From the NCBI GenBank assembly GCA_027073945.1, contig JALTEL010000651.1, positions 1 to 15,639 on the forward strand: 15,639 nucleotides of DNA, in the 5' to 3' direction. The notes under the pieces were generated by a model. The model did not search any database and was not told the origin of the DNA. It saw nothing but the letters and a program-made list of their open reading frames with translations. The position numbers and the translations under genes are program-made. Shown here piece by piece: positions 14,936-15,639 of this stretch (positions within the stretch are counted from its first letter, which is position 1; each line of letters opens with the position of its first letter). The stretch is from Caldifarciminota bacterium (GTDB lineage Bacteria > WOR-3 > Hydrothermia > UBA1063 > CAJXJZ01).

Positions 14936-15639
14936 TGTGTGGTGCGCAGTATAATTGCAAAAATGGGAATATACAGAAAAGCAATAAAGAAACCGTAAAA
15001 GATTATCCAGGGCACATATGAAAGTGTTATTTCATGGTTGCCTTCCGGTACATGTATTGCCTTCCAATATCCGTCAGCCTTTTCTATTTTTACGCCTGCC
15101 CCGTCCATATTGGCTCTCCAGCCGGGATAATATCTGTCTGCTATGAATAGAAAGCATTCATTCCCCTTAAAATCAATGACAATTTTGTTGTTTTTCCTCC
15201 GGCTTAACGTGATTACAGCAGGATTCCGAGGTCTTTTAAAATGTATAATAGCATGCGCACCTTCAAGTAGTAATGTGTCCGGGTCTATATCCATACCGTG
15301 TAAATGCATTGTTATTTTTTTGCGAGCTATTCTTTGAATATTGTAAACAGGATATACCATACCCCTTGCATAGGTGTCTCTGTATACCTTATGCGGCCCG
15401 TACTTGCCAATTAATGGCATATACGGAGACTTTATATCCTGAATGGTCAGAATTGTCCCTATACCCATTGCACCCATAAAGCGTGCTTTTTGGGAGATTC
15501 CAGAGGTATCCGAAATCATACCGGACATGTTTTTGAGAAGCTCTGCAATTTCCTGAGGAGGTCCGAATCCCATTAAGCAGTTGTTGTTGTCATTTATAAG
15601 CCCGTTTCCCACATAATATCTGTAATACACATTTTCAGT
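14923..15639 (-). CDS. YfhO-like membrane protein, C-terminal part
   Basis: The 3' 239 codons of a minus-strand gene that runs off the right edge; the frame stays open to base 15639, so the GTG at 15630 is internal (reads TEN-VYYRYYV) and not a likely start. The C-terminal part matches YfhO-family (DUF6044/YfhO-type) proteins: FIADRYYPGWRANMDGAGVK, then AIHVPEGNHEITLSYVPW, a periplasmic beta-sandwich-like segment, followed by a last membrane helix (IIFYGFFIAFLYIPIFAIIL) and a basic cytoplasmic tail. Full-length members are large polytopic membrane proteins, related in fold to GT-C glycosyltransferases and in some Firmicutes linked to glycosylation of teichoic acids. The membrane part with any catalytic residues is outside the window, so the activity cannot be judged. 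Confidence 0.8.
   Translation of the reverse strand, partial: TENVYYRYYVGNGLINDNNNCLMGFGPPQEIAELLKNMSGMISDTSGISQKARFMGAMGIGTILTIQDIKSPYMPLIGKYGPHKVYRDTYARGMVYPVYNIQRIARKKITMHLHGMDIDPDTLLLEGAHAIIHFKRPRNPAVITLSRRKNNKIVIDFKGNECFLFIADRYYPGWRANMDGAGVKIEKADGYWKAIHVPEGNHEITLSYVPWIIFYGFFIAFLYIPIFAIILRTTHRKQ

Noticed and set aside
15628..15630. GTG as the start of the minus-strand YfhO-like gene
   Set aside because: The frame is open through to the window edge and the encoded part is only the C-terminal end of a much larger family, so the gene is cut by the edge.
1..15639. CRISPR array, tRNA/rRNA gene, insertion sequence or phage attachment site
   Set aside because: No spaced direct repeats, cloverleaf-like segments, transposase motifs or terminal inverted repeats were seen on reading through; the window is almost entirely coding.

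Overview
The window reads as chromosomal DNA from a Gram-negative bacterium of low to moderate GC. An outer-membrane-type beta-barrel ending in an aromatic residue and a C-terminal domain resembling type IX secretion (T9SS) sorting domains point towards the FCB/WOR-3-like lineages. That placement is inference from gene content. There are no tRNA or rRNA genes, insertion sequences, CRISPR arrays or phage genes. Coding density is very high: the largest gap between genes is 67 bp.

Positions 1-12220 hold eleven genes on the plus strand with spacings from -11 to +12 bp, which looks like one long operon or a chain of translationally coupled genes. It opens with housekeeping genes: the 3' end of rpsR (S18), rplI (L9), a bifunctional-nuclease (BFN/DUF151) gene and pyrD (dihydroorotate dehydrogenase, class 1B type). 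It then runs directly into a signalling and envelope block. In order these are: a 1108-aa protein with a degenerate class III cyclase domain, a STAND/AAA-type ATPase and TPRs; a stand-alone cyclic-nucleotide-binding protein; a probable secreted protein with a T9SS-like sorting domain; a pseudo-receiver/DUF4388 (PATAN)/roadblock protein; an outer-membrane barrel; a DUF58 protein; and a BatA-like membrane protein.

After the 67-bp gap, which may carry a promoter for a leaderless transcript, come uvrC (complete, all key motifs present) and an abutting EamA/DMT-family transporter gene. The last gene is on the minus strand, convergent with the transporter gene and one base from it. It is the C-terminal part of a YfhO-like membrane protein and runs off the right edge.

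The part most worth attention is 1914-12220. Two signalling enzymes have lost key catalytic residues: the cyclase lacks the first metal Asp, the purine Lys and the transition-state Asn/Arg, and the receiver has Glu in place of the phospho-acceptor Asp. They sit beside a cNMP-binding protein whose binding cassette looks intact, and beside exported proteins. This suggests a scaffold or ligand-sensing pathway linked to the cell envelope. The individual domain calls are reasonably firm; the idea that they form one system is inference from gene order.
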